Origin: Cytophagales bacterium
GTDB lineage: Bacteria > Bacteroidota > Bacteroidia > Cytophagales > Cyclobacteriaceae
Assembly (NCBI GenBank): GCA_022360015.1
Contig: JAKSDQ010000126.1
Coordinates: forward strand, 106,780-170,779
Reading direction: 5' to 3'
DNA: 64,000 nt
In this document: one piece after another, positions 34,498-45,700 of the stretch
Layout of the letters: every line of letters starts with the position of its first letter
How positions within the stretch are numbered: position 1 is the first letter of the stretch
Notes under the pieces: model-generated
The model's input: only the letters and a program-made list of their open reading frames with translations
Database searches by the model: none
What the model was told of the DNA's origin: nothing
Program-made: the position numbers and the translations under genes

Positions 34498-37400
34498 TTA
34501 AAAAACTACATTCACCCCCACAGTAAATATTCCGGAAAGCGGATATGCCCCGTAATCTTCGCCCTGAACATTGTTAAAGGTGGATTGATTATTGACTTCG
34601 GGGTTAAAGCCCAGGTAACCGGTCGAAGTGAATAAGTTGGTGCCGGAAGCATAAACCCTCAGGGATTTTATGTACCTGCCAAGGGTGGCAACAGGCAGAT
34701 TATAACCTATCGTGATATTTCTTAAGCGGATGTAAGAGGCATCTTCCACCTGAAATGAAGACGGACGGTTATTATTACCATGATTACCTGTTTGTCTGTC
34801 AGCCCTGGGTATCTCTCCATTACCGGATTGGGATGGGGATATCCAGCGATTATTCCATTCCGCGTAGCTATTGAAGTTAGCTTCTCCGTTACCCAGGTGT
34901 CTTCTGGTCAGGTTCAATACTTCTGATCCTTGTACGCCTTGAAGTAATATAGTTAGGTCAAATCCTTTATAGGAAAAACGATTATTAAGACCCCAGGTAA
35001 AATCCGGCAGGTAATTACCGATGACGGTTCTGTCATCGGGATCAATGACACCGTCGTTGTTGACATCCTTAAACCTGAAATCCCCCGGCCCGGGATCCGG
35101 GGCCTGTGTATCGACCGGGGCATTGTCTATATCCTGCCGGGTTTGGTAAATACCATCGACTACATAGCCAAAATAGCTGCCGATAGGATCACCGATACGG
35201 GTAATATGGCGGATACCGGCACCCCCTGAACTCAGGATAGGATCACCACTGCTGCCGAGTCGGGTTACTTCATTAGCATTCTTAGCAAAATTAAAGTCAG
35301 TATTCCACTTAAATGCCCCAACGAGATTACGGGTGCTCAACGAAATTTCCCAACCAGTGTTTTCCACTTCCCCGATATTTTGTAACGCTGTAGTAAAGCC
35401 CAGCGAAGAGGGCACCTGCACGTTGAGCAACAGGTCAGAGGTGGTGCTTTTATACCAATCGATCACCCCAAAAATACGATCCTCAAAAAGCCCGAATTCA
35501 AGACCGATGTCGATCTGGTCTGTTTTCTCCCATTTTAAATCTTCATTGCTGATGGTCGAGGGGGCAATACCATTTACCAGAACATCACCGAGTATATAAT
35601 TAAACGGATCAAGTAATCCGATGGCCGCGTAGTTCGGAATTAAAAAGTTGCCTGTTTTTCCCCAACTGGCCCTTAGTTTTAAGTCGCTGAGAAAAGCCAG
35701 GTCGGCTGCAAAGCTTTCTTCGGATAACCTCCACCCTGCCGAAAAGGATGGAAATATGCCGGTTTTATTGCCTTCTCCGAATCTTGAAGCACGGTCCGTG
35801 CGAATGGTAGCCGTCAGCAAATAGCGATCGTTATAACTGTAGTTAGCCCTTGCCAGAAACGACGCCAGAGACCATTCTTCTTTGGTAGCTGTACCGTTGA
35901 TGACCTGCCCTCCACTGACCGTTGGAACGAGGTCGTCGGGAAAATTCTCAGCTAATAGCTGGTTTACATCGATGGTTTCTTTTTGCGCGGTATATCCGGT
36001 TACAGCCGATAAGGAATGTAAATCATTAAAAACCTTTTGGTAAGAAAGCGTATTTTCCACCAACCAGTTAACACTTTGTGAAGAACCGGACTGGCCGTAC
36101 GGTTCACCGGTTGTCGCGGTCCGGAATAATAGCGTATTGTCTCTGAAAAACGTACGTTTGTAATTGTTAATATCAATACCGGTAAAGGTTTTCCAGGTTA
36201 ATCCATCAGCTAACTCATATGTTGCGTAGAAGTTTCCAAAAGTTCTGAACTGGTTTAAGTCATCCTGAACGGCATCGATGATGGCCAAAGGGTTGCTGGC
36301 AGAAGAAAAACCGGCCTCTGTTCCTTCCGGAGTCAGCAGAAAGCTCTGGTTGTCACGCTGGTTGGGTGTACCATCGTTATTATAGGGGCGCACAGTCGGG
36401 GAATGAACCAGCGCTGAATAGACGATCCCGGGCGGCCTGGCAAAGTAGGGCGATCCGGCCGGGAGACGGTCGATATTGTTAAAAGATGGATTTAAGTTCA
36501 ATCCTACCTTCAGCCGTGGCCAGATATCCGCCTCCAGATTGACTCTGAAGCTGTATCTTTCAAACCCTGACCCTTCAATGATACCGTCCTGATCGAAATA
36601 ACCGCCTGCCACATAGTAACCGACTTTTTCAGAACCTCCGGATACAGAAAGGTTATAACTTTGTTGCACAGCAGTATTAAAAATCAAATCCTGCCAGTCT
36701 GTGTCAGTTCCGTCAGGGTTAAGGAAATCATCGGCAATCCGGTATTCGGCACGGGGTGACAGGCCGGCATCCAGGGCCTTTTGATTCCGTGTGGTGTTGG
36801 AATCGTTTATATCCGCGCCAGGTACATCTTGCAAATAATTATTATTTCTGGAATCAAGCACATACGATCTCAGCTCAACTGCATTCATCAGGTCGATTTT
36901 GTTGGCAACGGACTGCACGCCGACAAAAGCATCAAAACCTACGGTCGGCGCTCCGTCTTCTTTTTTCCCTCTTTTGGTTGTGATAAGAATGACCCCATTC
37001 GATCCCCTGGATCCATAAATAGCTGCTGCGGAAGCATCTTTCAGCACTTCGATAGACTCGATATCATTGGGGTTGAGGGTTGACATAGGGTTAGATGGCG
37101 GGGGTCTGAAGGCAGCCCTTCGCCTGGCAAGGTCGCCCTGGACACCGATATCCACGTTTTTGGAAACAGGAAAGCCATCCACCACATAAAGTGGCTCATT
37201 GCCAGCAGTGATAGAACCCAAACCCCTGACCCTCACTGTAACCCCTGCACCGGGCTCACCGCTGGGTTCCTGGACCTGCACACCTGCCAACTGACCCTGG
37301 ATGGCATTTTCGAAACTGGTTAAAGGAATATCTTTGATATCCTTTGCCGATACAGAGGCCACTGAGCCTGTAATGTCCCTTCTCTGTTGTGTGCCGTATC

Positions 37401-38127
37401 CGATCACCACGATTTCAGTCAGGGCCGTAACATTTACCTCCAGGCTGATGTCGATCTTCGTGGCGGCCCCTACTACCACCTCCTGGCTTAGATATCCGAT
37501 AAAAGAAAATATCAAGGTCGTGCCAGGTGCTACATCAATGGTATAATTCCCCTGATCGTCCGTTATCGTTCCACGCAACGTACCCTTTATCAGCACGGAA
37601 ACACCTGGCAGGGGATTCCCGCTTTCCTTGTCAATTACTGTCCCGCTTACCATGGCATCCCGATCACCTTTCACCCGATTTCCTTTCCCGTTTCCCCACA
37701 GTTTTTCCAGGGTGCTATTCCCCCTGTGCTGCCCTTTATCAAACAATGATCCGGACTTCAATTTTCGAGGTAATTTTTTAAAATAATCCTCATCTCTCCG
37801 GATAACATAAAAATTCTCCCCCAGTTTTTTGAATATCAACCCACTGGAATCCAGCAGATCGCGTAAAGCGCTTTCTAACGAATCATAGTTTTTATCTTCG
37901 CCGGATACCTCGATACTTTTCACCAGTTCACTGTTATACATAATAGAAACCCGGTATCTTGTTTCTATCTCCCGTAATACATCTTTCAAGTATTTGGTCT
38001 TGTTAACTTCCCGGTTAGTAATTGTTTGTCGATCATTTTCAGAGGAAACCAAAAACTGTGGAAAACAAGGCAAATACTGAAAGCATAACAAAGCCATTAT
38101 GCCCAACATTTGTAAAAGTTTTTGCAT
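34498..38127 (-). CDS. SusC/RagA TonB-linked transporter with STN signalling domain
   Basis: A 1209-residue outer-membrane transporter: signal peptide 1-24, STN domain at about 40-115 (YLKDVLREIETRYRVSIMYN), a charged linker, carboxypeptidase-like domain at about 155-240 (GTVIDKESGNPLPGVSVLIK), TonB-box/plug (VVIGYGTQQRRDITGS; VRVRGLGSITAGNEPLYVVD) and a 22-strand-type barrel ending FTVGVNVVF. The STN domain is the part that talks to FecR, which is encoded 46 bp upstream. With SusD it imports a large ligand into the periplasm. The barrel is intact. Confidence 0.95.
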   Translation of the reverse strand: MQKLLQMLGIMALLCFQYLPCFPQFLVSSENDRQTITNREVNKTKYLKDVLREIETRYRVSIMYNSELVKSIEVSGEDKNYDSLESALRDLLDSSGLIFKKLGENFYVIRRDEDYFKKLPRKLKSGSLFDKGQHRGNSTLEKLWGNGKGNRVKGDRDAMVSGTVIDKESGNPLPGVSVLIKGTLRGTITDDQGNYTIDVAPGTTLIFSFIGYLSQEVVVGAATKIDISLEVNVTALTEIVVIGYGTQQRRDITGSVASVSAKDIKDIPLTSFENAIQGQLAGVQVQEPSGEPGAGVTVRVRGLGSITAGNEPLYVVDGFPVSKNVDIGVQGDLARRRAAFRPPPSNPMSTLNPNDIESIEVLKDASAAAIYGSRGSNGVILITTKRGKKEDGAPTVGFDAFVGVQSVANKIDLMNAVELRSYVLDSRNNNYLQDVPGADINDSNTTRNQKALDAGLSPRAEYRIADDFLNPDGTDTDWQDLIFNTAVQQSYNLSVSGGSEKVGYYVAGGYFDQDGIIEGSGFERYSFRVNLEADIWPRLKVGLNLNPSFNNIDRLPAGSPYFARPPGIVYSALVHSPTVRPYNNDGTPNQRDNQSFLLTPEGTEAGFSSASNPLAIIDAVQDDLNQFRTFGNFYATYELADGLTWKTFTGIDINNYKRTFFRDNTLLFRTATTGEPYGQSGSSQSVNWLVENTLSYQKVFNDLHSLSAVTGYTAQKETIDVNQLLAENFPDDLVPTVSGGQVINGTATKEEWSLASFLARANYSYNDRYLLTATIRTDRASRFGEGNKTGIFPSFSAGWRLSEESFAADLAFLSDLKLRASWGKTGNFLIPNYAAIGLLDPFNYILGDVLVNGIAPSTISNEDLKWEKTDQIDIGLEFGLFEDRIFGVIDWYKSTTSDLLLNVQVPSSLGFTTALQNIGEVENTGWEISLSTRNLVGAFKWNTDFNFAKNANEVTRLGSSGDPILSSGGAGIRHITRIGDPIGSYFGYVVDGIYQTRQDIDNAPVDTQAPDPGPGDFRFKDVNNDGVIDPDDRTVIGNYLPDFTWGLNNRFSYKGFDLTILLQGVQGSEVLNLTRRHLGNGEANFNSYAEWNNRWISPSQSGNGEIPRADRQTGNHGNNNRPSSFQVEDASYIRLRNITIGYNLPVATLGRYIKSLRVYASGTNLFTSTGYLGFNPEVNNQSTFNNVQGEDYGAYPLSGIFTVGVNVVF

Positions 38128-38173
38128 AACTTAGAGGTTTAAGTAATGAATATGTTGTCAACTATTTTGATAG

Positions 38174-39190
38174 TTACTTAGCACTAATCTTCACCTGCTT
38201 CTTATGGCGAACGATAGACAGTCCGAATGACTCGGACAATCCATTGATCAGCAGGTTAATATTATTGCTCGGGGCAGAACCGGAGACGCTCTTTTCCAGC
38301 AAAGCAGGCTCCGAAACTTCTACTTCCAGGCCATAAATCTCCTCCAGCAGCAATACCACCTCTTCTAGCTTGGTGTCTTCAAACATCAGCTTTTTACATT
38401 TCCATGAGGTGTATAACTCGGGATTTACCTTTTTTCTCACATAGGTGGCAGCGGTATCTCTAAACTCGACCAGTTCTCCGGGGAGCATGACAATTGTTTC
38501 TTTGAGCGATGAATTATTGATGTTTAATCTGATCTTTCCGGTGTTAAGCACTACCCTGGTGCGGCTTTTTCGCTTTGTCACATTAAACTCGGTCCCCAAA
38601 ACTTCCACCAGGGGCCCGTCGTCACTTTTGACATAAAACTTTTGATGATTGCCGGTCTTCACTACTGAAAAGTACGCTTCTCCATCCAACCAAACTTCCC
38701 TGTCCACTTTATCGTCCCAGGGGATGAGATATCTCAGGCTGGAGTTGCTGTTGAGTGTCACCACCGAGTTGTCAGGAAGGGTAATGCTGGCGGTTTCACC
38801 ATAATTTGTACGGTGCACTATCTCACGATTGTGAAAAAAGCGTTGATACATAAGGCCAGCTATGATTAACAATACCACCGCTGCCGCATATTTATACCAG
38901 GGCCTTTGCGGTGGGCCAGGGAGCTGAACAGGGTTTTCTTTTTCCTCAAATTCAAGGGATTTTTCAAGTCTTTGCCATGACTTATCTACCTGCATCCTGC
39001 TAACCTCCGCTTCACGGATCCTGAAACCATTTAATATCGATACGGCCTCGGCAATCTCTTCTTTTTTCTCTGGGTTTTTCAGCACCCAGGCTTCCCAGAA
39101 TTCAACATCTTCATCTTTTTTTTTAAAAACCCAATTTTGAAAAGAGTTGTCTGAAGCAAAATCTTCTGCGGTAAATACTGAATAGTCCAT
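38174..39190 (-). CDS. FecR family anti-sigma regulator of the SusCD locus
   Basis: A 338-residue regulator: cytoplasmic N-terminus (FQNWVFKKKDEDVEFWEAWV), a membrane segment at about 100-117, FecR domain (LPDNSVVTLNSNSSLRYLIP; GTEFNVTKRKSRTRVVLNTG) and C-terminal DUF4974 domain (EEVVLLLEEIYGLEVEVSEP). It is the first gene of the leftward SusCD locus. No sigma gene lies upstream, where one normally would. The only free candidate here is at 26161-26721. The 260-bp gap to the divergent tricorn gene must contain both promoters. Confidence 0.92.
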   Translation of the reverse strand: MDYSVFTAEDFASDNSFQNWVFKKKDEDVEFWEAWVLKNPEKKEEIAEAVSILNGFRIREAEVSRMQVDKSWQRLEKSLEFEEKENPVQLPGPPQRPWYKYAAAVVLLIIAGLMYQRFFHNREIVHRTNYGETASITLPDNSVVTLNSNSSLRYLIPWDDKVDREVWLDGEAYFSVVKTGNHQKFYVKSDDGPLVEVLGTEFNVTKRKSRTRVVLNTGKIRLNINNSSLKETIVMLPGELVEFRDTAATYVRKKVNPELYTSWKCKKLMFEDTKLEEVVLLLEEIYGLEVEVSEPALLEKSVSGSAPSNNINLLINGLSESFGLSIVRHKKQVKISAK

Positions 39191-39450
39191 GTAGATAACC
39201 AGGGTTTTTGATAATCGAGCTACATGATAAAGACGGCTGAATCCTTTTCTTGTACTGATTTTTTACCCGGTATTTAAAAATGTGAATATCAGTATGATTT
39301 TGTCAAGCTGGTTTTCAAGGTTATGAATAGTACCGGGCAAAGATTCTTTATCCGGTCTGTTAAATAAACATCGTGGTAATAGCGACAGTTTCAAGCACTT
39401 TTATTATTTTTAGGAGACTAATCAATACTAGGCTCAAACATTTTAACCAG

Positions 39451-42400
39451 ATGAAAACAACTAGTCTAATCCTATTCGCAATGCTCTTGTCACTGGAGAT
39501 CTTCTCACAAACCGATGCCAGGATGTTCCGGCATCCTGATGTTTCGCAGACCCAGGTTTGCTTTGTTTTTGCAGGTGATATCTGGGTTGCTCCGAAAGAA
39601 GGCGGCAACGCCTCCCGTCTGAGCTCTCCGAAAGGCGCAGAGTCATTTCCCAGATTTTCCCCTGACGGCTCCATGATTACATTCTCAGGAAACTATGGAG
39701 GAAATGTAGATGTATATACGATTCCCGCTGCCGGCGGCGTTCCTTCCCGGCTTACCTATCATGGTATGCCTGATCGCGTGCTGGATTGGCACCCTGACGG
39801 GGACAAGGTATTGTTTGCTTCCTCCAGGGAAAGCGGCAAACAACGTTTCAGCCAGTTTTATAAAGTATCCGTTCAAGGTGGAATGGCTGAAAAGCTTCCG
39901 CTTGCGTATGGCGAATTTGCTTCTTACGCCGCCGATGGCAATCGTCTGGCTTTTACGGACAGGTCAAGGGTATTCAGAACCTGGAAAAGGTACAGGGGGG
40001 GCGCGGCGCCCGATATCCTGATATTCGATCTTAAAGAGCTCACCAGTAAAAATATTACTACTAACACCGCCAACGACGAGGCACCGATGTGGCACGGGAA
40101 TAAAATCTACTACTTATCCGACCAGGGGCCTTCAAAGCGGTACAATATCTGGGTACACGACCTGGCCGGCAACACGTCCAAACAACTGACGAGGTTTTCC
40201 AAGTTTGATATTCATTTTCCTTCTATTGGGCCAAGCGACCTGGTTTTTGAAGCAGGGGGTAAACTCTATTTAATGAATTTAGAGAATAACCAATATAAAG
40301 AGCTAAAAATCAATGTAGTTACAGATAACATATCCATGATTTCTCAGACAGAAAAGGCTGCGAATTACATTTACAGCGCGTGGATTTCCCCTGATGGTAA
40401 TCGCGTGGCGCTGGAGGCCAGGGGAGATCTTTTTTCCGTGCCTGCCGAAAAAGGGTTCATAAAAAACATGACCAATTCAAGCAGCTCTGCGGAAAGATAT
40501 CCGTCGTGGTCTCCGGATGGCAAAAAGATTGCCTATTGGAGCGATGAGTCCGGTGAATACGAGCTGTATCTTTATGAAAGGGAAAACGATCAGAAGAAAA
40601 AACTGACCAGCTATGGGGATGGGTTCCGGTATACCCCCTATTGGTCACCGGACAGTAAAAAGATAGCATTTGTAGAACAAACACAGGAGATCAAGGTTTT
40701 TAACCTCGATGATGGTTCCACCACTGACATCGACAAAGGCCTGTGGATGATGCACGGCAGTCTTGAAAACTTCCGGGTCACCTGGTCTCCCGATAGTCGC
40801 TGGATGGCGTACTCCAGGGGGCTACCCAACCGGCACAGCGCCATTTTCCTGTACGATTTTAATAGCAAAGTGCGCCACCAGGCCACCCATGGGTTTTACA
40901 GCGATTTCTCCCCTGCCTTTGGCCCTGATGGGAAATACCTGTATTTTTTAACCAACAGAAATTTTTCTCCTGTTTACAGCAGCATGGATAATACCTTCAT
41001 CTATCCCAATTCCACGCATGTCGCGGCTGTTTCCCTGCGCAAAGATGTGCCTTCGCCTATTGCACCGGAAAATGATGAGGTAGAAGCCAGGGAAGAAGAA
41101 AAAGCTGAAGAGGAGAATAACGGTTCGGAAAAAAATGGTAAAAAGAAAAAAAACGGTGATAAAAAGGAAAAAGAAAAAGAGCGCAAACCCGTAGAAATCG
41201 CCCTGGAGAACTTTGAGCATCGTGTTGTTGTCCTCCCCCCTTCGCCGGGTAATTATACCAATGTGCAGGCGGTCGAAGGCAAAGTCATCTACCATCAGCT
41301 TCCCAATTCAGGTGCCACAGACAAAAACCGGCCTGTGAAGTACTTCGACCTGAAAGAGCGGGAAGAAAAAACCATTATCGACAATGCCAATTTCTATTTG
41401 CTTTCAGCGAACGGCAAAAAGATGCTGGTGGGCCAGAAAAAAGATTTAGCCGTCATTGAAGTCAAGGAAAAACAAAAGATAGATAAAAAAATACCAATAC
41501 AGGATATGGAAGTGACCGTGAATCCGGAAGAGGAATGGAAGCAGATTTTCAACGACACCTGGCGTTTCCAGCGGGATTATTTCTATGACAAAAACATGCA
41601 CGGTGTTGACTGGGGGGATATGCGTACGAGGTATGGGGCACTCATTGATCAGTCTGTGACACGCTGGGATGTCAACTATGTTCTCGGAGAGCTGATCGCT
41701 GAGTTAAATGCTTCACATACCTACCGTTTTGGCGGGGATACCGAACGAGCCAGTAACCGGAGTGTGGGCTATCTGGGTGTCGACTGGGAAATTGACAAGG
41801 GTCATTACCGGATTAAACATATCGTAGACGGCGCTCCGTGGGATACCGAGGTAAGGTCACCCCTGGCCCTGCCGGGGGTCGATGTTAAAGTCGGAGACTA
41901 TGTGATCGCGGTGAACGGGGTGACTATGGATATTAACAAGGACCCGGCGGCAGCATTCGAGGGGTTGGCAGAAAAAACAGTTGCCCTGACCGTGAACAGT
42001 ACTCCGGGCAAAAAGGGCGCCAGGACTGTGGTGGTTAAGCCGTTGAAGACAGAAACCCGCCTGAGGCATCTGGCATGGATCAACCAAAACAGAAAGGTGG
42101 TTGATGAAGCTACTAATGGCAGGGTTGGTTATGTATATGTACCCAGCACCGGTGTGGATGGTCAAAATGAGCTAATCAGGCAATTTTTGGGACAACTGGA
42201 AAAAGAAGGGCTGATTATTGACGAACGTTTTAACAATGGCGGGCAGATCCCTGACCGGTTTGTGGAAATGCTCAACCGCAAGCCCCTTGCCTATTGGGCC
42301 GTGCGCGACGGGCAGGACTGGCCATGGCCTCCTTTCGGACATTTTGGTCCCAAGGCAATGCTTATCAACGGATGGGCCGGCTCAGGAGGGGATGCTTTCC

Positions 42401-42717
42401 CGGATTATTTCAGAAAACTTGGCATCGGCCCACTGATCGGCGCCAGGACCTGGGGTGGCCTTATTGGCATTTCCGGTGCTCCCCGGCTGGTTGACGGCGG
42501 TGTAGTTACTGTCCCTACATTTAGCATGTATGATCCCAATGGAGAGTGGTTTAAGGAGGGGCACGGGGTAGACCCGGATATAGAAGTGCTGGAAGATCCC
42601 GGTAAGCTGGCACAGGGAATTGACACGCAATTACAACGGGCCATTGATTACATGAATGAGCAGTTAAGAAATAATCCATATGTAAAACCTGATCACCAAC
42701 CTTACAGAACCAGGTAG
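39451..42717 (+). CDS. secreted tricorn-type protease (copy A)
   Basis: A 1088-residue exported protein starting MKTTSLILFAMLLSLEIFSQ at 39451; the open frame continues upstream but without homology. Two propeller regions with SPDG-type blades (PRFSPDGSMITFSGNYGGNV; PSWSPDGKKIAYWSDESGEY) are followed by a Lys/Glu-rich linker, a PDZ-like segment (LPGVDVKVGDYVIAVNGVTM) and a C-terminal S41-like catalytic domain. The tricorn catalytic set is present: Ser755-His756 (NASHTY), nucleophile Ser978 (GWAGSGGDAF) and Glu1036 (KEGHGVDPDIEV). It likely degrades peptides in the periplasm. A paralogue follows 30 bp downstream, presumably co-transcribed. Confidence 0.92.
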   Translation: MKTTSLILFAMLLSLEIFSQTDARMFRHPDVSQTQVCFVFAGDIWVAPKEGGNASRLSSPKGAESFPRFSPDGSMITFSGNYGGNVDVYTIPAAGGVPSRLTYHGMPDRVLDWHPDGDKVLFASSRESGKQRFSQFYKVSVQGGMAEKLPLAYGEFASYAADGNRLAFTDRSRVFRTWKRYRGGAAPDILIFDLKELTSKNITTNTANDEAPMWHGNKIYYLSDQGPSKRYNIWVHDLAGNTSKQLTRFSKFDIHFPSIGPSDLVFEAGGKLYLMNLENNQYKELKINVVTDNISMISQTEKAANYIYSAWISPDGNRVALEARGDLFSVPAEKGFIKNMTNSSSSAERYPSWSPDGKKIAYWSDESGEYELYLYERENDQKKKLTSYGDGFRYTPYWSPDSKKIAFVEQTQEIKVFNLDDGSTTDIDKGLWMMHGSLENFRVTWSPDSRWMAYSRGLPNRHSAIFLYDFNSKVRHQATHGFYSDFSPAFGPDGKYLYFLTNRNFSPVYSSMDNTFIYPNSTHVAAVSLRKDVPSPIAPENDEVEAREEEKAEEENNGSEKNGKKKKNGDKKEKEKERKPVEIALENFEHRVVVLPPSPGNYTNVQAVEGKVIYHQLPNSGATDKNRPVKYFDLKEREEKTIIDNANFYLLSANGKKMLVGQKKDLAVIEVKEKQKIDKKIPIQDMEVTVNPEEEWKQIFNDTWRFQRDYFYDKNMHGVDWGDMRTRYGALIDQSVTRWDVNYVLGELIAELNASHTYRFGGDTERASNRSVGYLGVDWEIDKGHYRIKHIVDGAPWDTEVRSPLALPGVDVKVGDYVIAVNGVTMDINKDPAAAFEGLAEKTVALTVNSTPGKKGARTVVVKPLKTETRLRHLAWINQNRKVVDEATNGRVGYVYVPSTGVDGQNELIRQFLGQLEKEGLIIDERFNNGGQIPDRFVEMLNRKPLAYWAVRDGQDWPWPPFGHFGPKAMLINGWAGSGGDAFPDYFRKLGIGPLIGARTWGGLIGISGAPRLVDGGVVTVPTFSMYDPNGEWFKEGHGVDPDIEVLEDPGKLAQGIDTQLQRAIDYMNEQLRNNPYVKPDHQPYRTR

Positions 42718-42747
42718 GAGCAGGTAGCTAACCTCAAAGATCATCAA

Positions 42748-45700
42748 ATGAAAACCTTATATAGTTTCCTTATAATTCTGCTGCTCCCGGCATGGGAATC
42801 CAAGGCACAAATTGACGCCAGGCTGTTGCGGTTTCCCGATGTTTCACAGACGCATATCACTTTTGTTTATGGGGGTGACATCTGGACAGTAGAAAAGCCC
42901 GGAGGAACCGCTGTCCGGATAACTTCTACGCCCGGGGAAGAGTCCCATCCGAAGTTTTCCCCTGATGGGAATACCATTGCCTACAGCGCGAATTATCATG
43001 GTAATACCGATGTCTATACCATCCTTGCCACCGGTGGAATTCCATACAGGATCACCTTCCATTCATGGCCGGACAGGATGGTAAACTGGCATCCTGATGG
43101 CAATTCATTACTCATCGCATCGGCGAGGGAAAGTGGAAGGCAGCGATTCAGCCAGTTTTATAAGATCAACAGGCAGGGTGGCATAGCAGAAAAGCTGCCA
43201 ATTCCCTACGGCGAACTTGCGTCATATGCCCCTGACGGTAACCACTTAGCGTATGTTACGCGAATCACCGAAAATTATCCATTTAAACGATATCGCGGAG
43301 GGCTGGCATCCGATGTCCTGGTTTTTGACCTGAAAAATAAAACCGCTGAAAACATCACTCAGAACCCCGCAACGGATGGTAAGCCGGAATGGCACGGTAA
43401 CAGTATTTACTTTATCTCCGATCAGGGAAAGCAAAAACGAAGAAATGTCTGGATCCATGACATCGATACAAAATCCAACAAACAATTAACTTTTTTTGAG
43501 GAATTTGACATCAACCATTTCTCTTTGGGGCCATCGGAAGCGGTGTTTGAGGCTGGTGGAAAACTGTATTTGCTGAATCTCCGGGACCATCAGTATCGTG
43601 AGGTGGAAATCAATGTCGTCAGTGATTTAGCATCCCTTTTGCCTAAAACCGTCAACGTTGGAAAGAGAATCATGGACTACCATCCCGCTCATGATGCGAA
43701 GAGAATAGTTTTCGAAGCCAGGGGTGAAATCTTTAGTGTTCCGGCAGAAAACGGTTACATCGTCAACCTGACCAAGAGCAGTGGCGCACTGGACCGTCAT
43801 CCGGCCTGGTCGCCTGACGGCAAGTACATCGCTTACTGGAGTGATCAAAGCGGTGAAAATGAAATCTACCTGGCCATGGCCAAAGCCGACCAACCTGTGC
43901 AAAAGCTTACTAACCTGAACGGGGGCTTCGGTTACCACCTGTTCTGGTCACCGGATAGTAAAAAGTTGGTTTTTATCAATGAAAAACAGGAAATCCGGAT
44001 GCTTGACATCAACAGCAGGCAACTTACTTTAATTGATAAAACCGTGTGGAGAAATCAAGGCGGTTTAAGAGGGTTTCAGGTGGATTGGTCAGGAGATAGC
44101 CAATGGATAGCCTACTCCAAAGCGTTGGAAAACCGGCAGCTTGCCATATTCCTTTACAACACCGGGAACAAGCAATCCCATCAGGTTACCTCGGGTTATT
44201 ACAATGATTACGATCCTGTCTTTGATACGGAGGGTAAATACCTGTTTTTACGCACTGAAAGGGCATTTTCTCCGCAATACAGCAACTTAGATGCTACATG
44301 GATTTATGCCAATACCACCCGGTTGGCGGCCATTCCTTTAAATGAAGAAGTGGCATCGCCGTTATCTGCTGAAAATGACCAGTTGGAAGACAAAAAAGAG
44401 GAGCAAGATAAACCTGGGGACGATAAAAAGGACAAGAAAGAAGGTAAAGAAGCTGGCGACAAAAAGGTGAAGGACTTTAAAATAACCATAAACGGCATGG
44501 AGTCCAGACTTGTAGTGCTCCCCCCTGAAGCTGGAAATTATGGCGGATTAAGTACCGTAAAAGGCAAACTCATTTTTCATCAGTATCCAAACACAGGGGC
44601 CAAAGACAAGGACTCTCCTGTTAAATATTATGATCTGGAAAAACGAGAGGAAAAAACGATCATCAAACATGCCAACAACTATAAGCTGTCAGGCGATCGT
44701 AAAACAATGATGGTCAATGCACGTGGCAAATACGGGCTGATTAAAGTCGCTCCGGATCAAAAGATCGAAACCCCGTTAAGGACAGCAGAACTCGAAATGA
44801 CAGTCGACCCGCGGGAGGAATGGACACAGATTTTCAATGACACCTGGCGGCGGTACCGGGATCTGTTTTACGACCCCAACATGCACGGCGTGGACTGGCC
44901 GGCTATGAAGCACCGATATGGGGCATTGGTGAATGACGCCTTGACCCGGTGGGATTTAAATAACATCCTGGTGGAGCTGATTTCAGAATTAAGTGCAGGA
45001 CATACCTATGCCGGTGGTGGCGATATGGAGCGTACGGAATTCCGTCCTACCGGCTTCCTGGGCATTGACTGGGCGCTGCAAAACGGAAGGTATCAAATTG
45101 GCAGGATTGTGAAACCCGCACCCTGGGACAGCGAAGTCAGGTCCCCGCTGGACCAGCCTGGGATCAGGGCCAAAGCAGGTGATTACATTGTCGCGGTAAA
45201 TGGGGTGGAACCGGATGTGTCAAAAGATCCTTATGCTGCTTTTGAAGGGTTGTCCGGCAAAACCATAGAATTGTCGATAAGCCAATCTCCCAACGGGGAA
45301 AAGCCACAGAAAGTAGTCATAAAAGCGCTAACTTATCAGCAAGAGGGCAGGTTGAGGCACCTTGAATGGATTGAAAATAACAGAAAAACGGTGGAACGCT
45401 TGTCGAATGGCCAGGTGGGTTACATGTATATGCCCAACACCGGTATTGAGGGACAAACCGAGTTGTATCGCCAGTTTTTTGCTCAAATCGATAAAAAAGG
45501 ATTTGTCATTGACGAGCGGTTTAATTCAGGAGGACAGTTATCGGACAGGTTTATGGAGATGCTGCACAGACCCACCCTATTTAATCTGCATTGGAGAAAT
45601 TCAAAAGACCACCAATGGCCGCTCAACGGAAATGCCGGCCCAAAAGTGATGCTCATCAATGGCTGGAGTGGCTCTGGCGGGGATGCTTTCCCATGGGCCT

